Shown here one piece after another: positions 6,074-9,181 of a stretch of DNA of 9,181 nt. The position numbers and the translations under genes are program-made. This DNA is from Geothermovivens sp964644845 (GTDB taxonomy: Bacteria > Zhuqueibacterota > Zhuqueibacteria > Oleimicrobiales > Geothermoviventaceae), in assembly GCA_964644845.1 (NCBI GenBank), contig CAZXXS010000046.1:1-9181 (forward strand). The letters run 5' to 3'. The number at the start of each line of letters is the position of its first letter. Position 1 is the stretch's first letter. The notes below the pieces were generated by a model. That model did not search any database, was not told where the DNA came from, and saw nothing but the letters and a program-made list of their open reading frames with translations.

Positions 6074-9000
6074 ATGCGGCGCCAAACGTTCCTGCTCTTG
6101 ATTCTGCTTTTTGCGACTGTGGTGAGTTGTGGCCGAGAGAACAGCAAGAGCCATCGAATTGACCGCTTTGAAATCCTTCGTCGGGAGTTTTCGAACCCGC
6201 CCGTCGCCTTCCGCTCTGCTCCGCTCTGGGTCTGGAACGATCGTGTTACCCCCGAGAAAATCGACCGCGACCTGGCGGACTTCAAGGCCCACGGGATCGG
6301 TGGCGTGTTTGTGCACCCTCGGTACGGGCTTATCACCGAGTACCTGTCGGACGAATGGTTTTCGCTTTTCGCACACACGGTGCAGCGTGCCAAGGAGCTT
6401 GGCATGCACGTGTGGATCTACGACGAAAACAGCTACCCCAGCGGTTTCGCGGGTGGGCACGTGCCCGCTGAGATGCCGGACGCGTACAGAAAGGGGCAAG
6501 GTTTGGTTCTGCGCAAACAAACAAACCTGACGGCCGACGTGCTCCGCAACGCGGCTCTGGTCCTCGCGCGTCAGGCGGACAGTTTTTTGGTCGTCGAGCC
6601 CTCGACAGCAACCATCCCACCCGCCGACACCTTCTACGTTTTCCAGAAGGTTCGCTACCGCCGTTCCAAGTGGTTCGCGGGCTACAGCTACGTCGACCTT
6701 CTCGAAAAAGGCGTCACCGAGAAATTCCTTGACGTCACGCTGAGCGGGTACAAACGTGTCGCCGGCAGCGAATTTGGACACACAGTACCAGGGGTGTTCA
6801 CAGACGAACCGCACATTCGCGCCCCACGCCGGGAAGCCATTCGCTGGACACCGTCACTGTTCTCACGGTTTCGTCGGGAGATGGGCTACGATCTGCGCCC
6901 CCACCTGGTGTCGCTTTTCGAGCGCGTTGGCAACTGGCGCAAGGTTCGGCACGACTACCGCGCTGTGCTGCTGCACCTTTTCGTGGAGCGCTGGGGCAAG
7001 GTGTACAGCCAGACGTGTGAGCGTCTCCACTTGATTTGGACGGGACACTACTGGGAACACGCCTGGCCCAATCCTGACAACGGTCCCGACAACATGGCCA
7101 TGTACGCGTGGCACCAGATGCCCGCGATCGACATGCTCTTCAACCGCTTCGACGAGGGTGTGCACGCCCAGTTTGGCAACATCCGCTCGGTGCGCGAGGT
7201 AGCTAGCGTAGCAAGCCAGTTGGGGCGAGCGCGCGTGCTGTGCGAGACGTACGGCGGCGGAGGCTGGGAGTTGACTTTTCAGGACCAGAAGCGCCTCGGG
7301 GACTGGGAGTTCGCACACGGCATCAATTTCCTCAACCAGCACCTTGCTTTCATGTCGATCAAGGGTGACCGCAAGCAGGACTACCCTCAGTCGTTCAGTC
7401 GCCACGAGCCCTGGTGGCCGTACTACCGTGTGCTGGCAGATTACTTTGCGCGGTTGTCCCTGGTACTTTCGAGCGGCACGAATCCCAACCGCGTGCTGGT
7501 CATTGAACCAACCACCACGGCATGGTTTTACGCCAGACCGGGCCGCAGAACGGATCGGGATCTGAAAAACCTCGGGAAACGGTTTCAACAGTTCGTAAAC
7601 GCCCTAGCTCACCATCAGGTGGAGTTCGATCTCGGCAGCGAGGCAGTCCTGGCCGACCACGGCTGTGCGGATGGCGCACAGCTCCGCGTGGGCAAGAAAA
7701 CTTACGACCTCGTCGTGCTGCCCCCGGGCCTCGAAAATCTGGAGAGTTCCACTCTTCACCTGTTGCTTCGCTACGTTCGTGCTGGAGGTAAACTGATTTC
7801 GTTCGTCGGCGTCCCCGAGTACGTCGATGGTCAGACCTCCGACAAGCCGAAGGAGCTGGTCGCGGAGGGATGGACGGAAGCCGACAGTCTGGACCAGAGT
7901 GTGCTCAGGACGTTGCTGGCCCAGCAAGGCGTGCTCTTCGGTCCCACCAGAGGGACTTTCCTTTTTCACCAACACCGTCGGCTCGCGGACGGCGACGTGC
8001 TTTTCCTTGTGAACTCCAGTTTGAGCGAAGCCGCGTCGGGTGCAGTGACTTTGCCCGGCCGCCTGGCGGTGCAAATGGACGCCGTGCGCGGTAAGATCTA
8101 CGCTTACCCCTCCACACCGGAGAAGGACGGACGTCTGCGGCTTGCGTTCGAGTTGCCTCCAGCGGGAAGCCTGCTGCTGTTCGTCAGCACAGCTGCGGAT
8201 TCGGTTTCAGCCGCTCCCCCTCCCGAGCGCGCGACTCAGGAAACCGTGCTCAACTCCAGCGCACCGACCTCCGTCCAGCGCGATTCCCTGAATGTCTTGA
8301 CGCTGGACTACTGCGACTTGCAGGTCGACACGCTGGAAAAGAAAGGCATCTACTACTACGAAGCGCAGAAACTCATCTGGCAGCACCACGGTTACCCCGA
8401 CAATCCCTGGAGTTCGTCGTCGCAGTACCGGACCGCGATTCTGGATTCAGCGCATTTCGGACCAAATTCCGGTTTCGTGGCCACGTTTCCGTTTGAGGTA
8501 ACCCCGGGAGCCGATGTCTCCGGCCTCCTGGCGGTCGTCGAGCGACCGCACATCTGGCGGGTTCGGGTGAACGGCCAGAACGTTCAGCCCTTACCTGGTC
8601 GATTCTGGGTGGATCCCGATTTTGGCGTCTATCCGATCGGTCGTTTCGTAAGGACGGGTCGGAACGAGATCCAGATTATCTGCCGTCCAATGTCGATTTT
8701 CGCCGAACTCGAGCCCGTGTACGTTCTGGGAGAATTTTCCCTGGCACCTCGGCAACACGGGTGGGCTGTCGCGCCAGCCCACCCGCTTGCGTTGGGCGCC
8801 TGGAAGGATCAGGGAATGCCTTTCTACAGCCACAGCGTCACTTACACGAAACGCGTTGAGCTGAAAGCGGGAGCGCGCGTTCGGGTTCGTTTGGGCAAAT
8901 GGGCTGGCACAGTAGCTGTGGTTCGCGTCAACGGGCATGAAGCAGGGGTTGTGGGCTGGCCTCCTTACGAAGTTGATGTCACGCGACTCGTACGGCCGGG

Positions 9001-9181
9001 GCTCAACGACATTCAGGTTGTGGTTGTTGGTTCCTTGAAGAACGTTTTCGGGCCGCACCATCTTGTGAAACAGCGTGGCATCGTGGCTCCGCCCTTCTTC
9101 CGGCGTGCCCCTGCAATGCAACCTGCCGGTCCCGCCTACGACACGCTACCCTACGGGCTGTTTGAGGATTTTGAGGTGGTG
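6074..9181 (+). CDS. GH106-like (alpha-L-rhamnosidase-type) glycoside hydrolase lipoprotein, 3' end missing
   Basis: The frame is open for 1036 codons to the window edge. Residues 1-19 are a lipoprotein signal (MRRQTFLLLILLFATVVSC) with lipid-bearing Cys19; Gly follows, so outer-membrane anchoring is expected. Family hallmarks follow: SAPLWVWNDRVTPEKIDRDL from about 49, GIGGVFVHPRYGL (74-86), YLSDEWF, WIYDENSYPSGFAGG (114-128), VFTDEPH (241-247), CETYGGGGWE (390-399) and HEPWWPYYRVLADYFARLS (444-462). This is the TIM-barrel pattern of GH106-like enzymes, which cleave alpha-L-rhamnosides. E245 and E391 are the best catalytic candidates by position, not verified. A Rossmann-like domain (about 540-600, YDLVVLPPG and AGGKLISF) and a beta-sandwich (about 630-710) follow. 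Two galactose-binding-like sandwiches come next, with VRVNG at 830 and 950 and NVFGPHH at 990-996. At 1036+ residues it matches the usual roughly 1000-1150. It could be strict GH106 or a related unclassified clade. It is divergent from the symporter gene. Confidence 0.83.
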   Translation, partial: MRRQTFLLLILLFATVVSCGRENSKSHRIDRFEILRREFSNPPVAFRSAPLWVWNDRVTPEKIDRDLADFKAHGIGGVFVHPRYGLITEYLSDEWFSLFAHTVQRAKELGMHVWIYDENSYPSGFAGGHVPAEMPDAYRKGQGLVLRKQTNLTADVLRNAALVLARQADSFLVVEPSTATIPPADTFYVFQKVRYRRSKWFAGYSYVDLLEKGVTEKFLDVTLSGYKRVAGSEFGHTVPGVFTDEPHIRAPRREAIRWTPSLFSRFRREMGYDLRPHLVSLFERVGNWRKVRHDYRAVLLHLFVERWGKVYSQTCERLHLIWTGHYWEHAWPNPDNGPDNMAMYAWHQMPAIDMLFNRFDEGVHAQFGNIRSVREVASVASQLGRARVLCETYGGGGWELTFQDQKRLGDWEFAHGINFLNQHLAFMSIKGDRKQDYPQSFSRHEPWWPYYRVLADYFARLSLVLSSGTNPNRVLVIEPTTTAWFYARPGRRTDRDLKNLGKRFQQFVNALAHHQVEFDLGSEAVLADHGCADGAQLRVGKKTYDLVVLPPGLENLESSTLHLLLRYVRAGGKLISFVGVPEYVDGQTSDKPKELVAEGWTEADSLDQSVLRTLLAQQGVLFGPTRGTFLFHQHRRLADGDVLFLVNSSLSEAASGAVTLPGRLAVQMDAVRGKIYAYPSTPEKDGRLRLAFELPPAGSLLLFVSTAADSVSAAPPPERATQETVLNSSAPTSVQRDSLNVLTLDYCDLQVDTLEKKGIYYYEAQKLIWQHHGYPDNPWSSSSQYRTAILDSAHFGPNSGFVATFPFEVTPGADVSGLLAVVERPHIWRVRVNGQNVQPLPGRFWVDPDFGVYPIGRFVRTGRNEIQIICRPMSIFAELEPVYVLGEFSLAPRQHGWAVAPAHPLALGAWKDQGMPFYSHSVTYTKRVELKAGARVRVRLGKWAGTVAVVRVNGHEAGVVGWPPYEVDVTRLVRPGLNDIQVVVVGSLKNVFGPHHLVKQRGIVAPPFFRRAPAMQPAGPAYDTLPYGLFEDFEVV

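Overview
The window is G+C-rich bacterial DNA with four protein genes. Three lie on the minus strand (1-1284, 1709-3034, 3414-5132) and one on the plus strand (6074-9181). The first minus gene and the plus gene run off the window edges. I see no rRNA, tRNA, CRISPR array, insertion sequence or phage gene.

Organism: the product at 1-1284 is a signal-peptide protein that reaches a PNPF motif at the window edge. This motif opens the C-terminal type A sorting domain of the type IX secretion system (T9SS), which points to the Fibrobacteres-Chlorobi-Bacteroidetes (FCB) superphylum. Three of the four genes have strong purine-rich Shine-Dalgarno sites 5-7 bases before ATG. Bacteroidota proper mostly do not use such sites, so a G+C-rich FCB lineage outside classical Bacteroidia (Rhodothermota, KSB1, Calditrichota or a relative) fits best. 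This placement is inference.

Layout: (1) 1-1284, minus: secreted propeller-like T9SS cargo protein, 3' end missing. (2) 1285-1708: non-coding gap with a 13-bp tandem repeat and a perfect palindrome. (3) 1709-3034, minus: exported right-handed parallel beta-helix protein of the pectate-lyase-like superfamily. (4) 3035-3413: gap with a perfect 14-bp palindrome 36 bases upstream of the beta-helix start codon. (5) 3414-5132, minus: sodium:solute symporter. (6) 5133-6073: a 941-base divergent intergenic region with an A+T-richer patch carrying a palindrome that resembles a LacI-family operator. (7) 6074-9181, plus: very large lipoprotein glycoside hydrolase of the GH106 (alpha-L-rhamnosidase)-like type, 3' end missing.

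How they could work together: an outer-membrane-anchored GH106-like enzyme, a secreted beta-helix protein that could bind or cleave polysaccharide, and a Na+-coupled symporter of the kind often found next to glycosidases make a plausible small glycan-use locus. Rhamnose-containing pectin or a similar glycan is a reasonable guess. The secreted propeller-like protein may be part of it or merely adjacent. No SusC/SusD pair or regulator gene is visible. I found no clear evidence of a wholly new kind of system. The parts most worth a second look are the GH106-like enzyme, the unassigned beta-helix and propeller-like proteins, and the palindromes in all three intergenic gaps.
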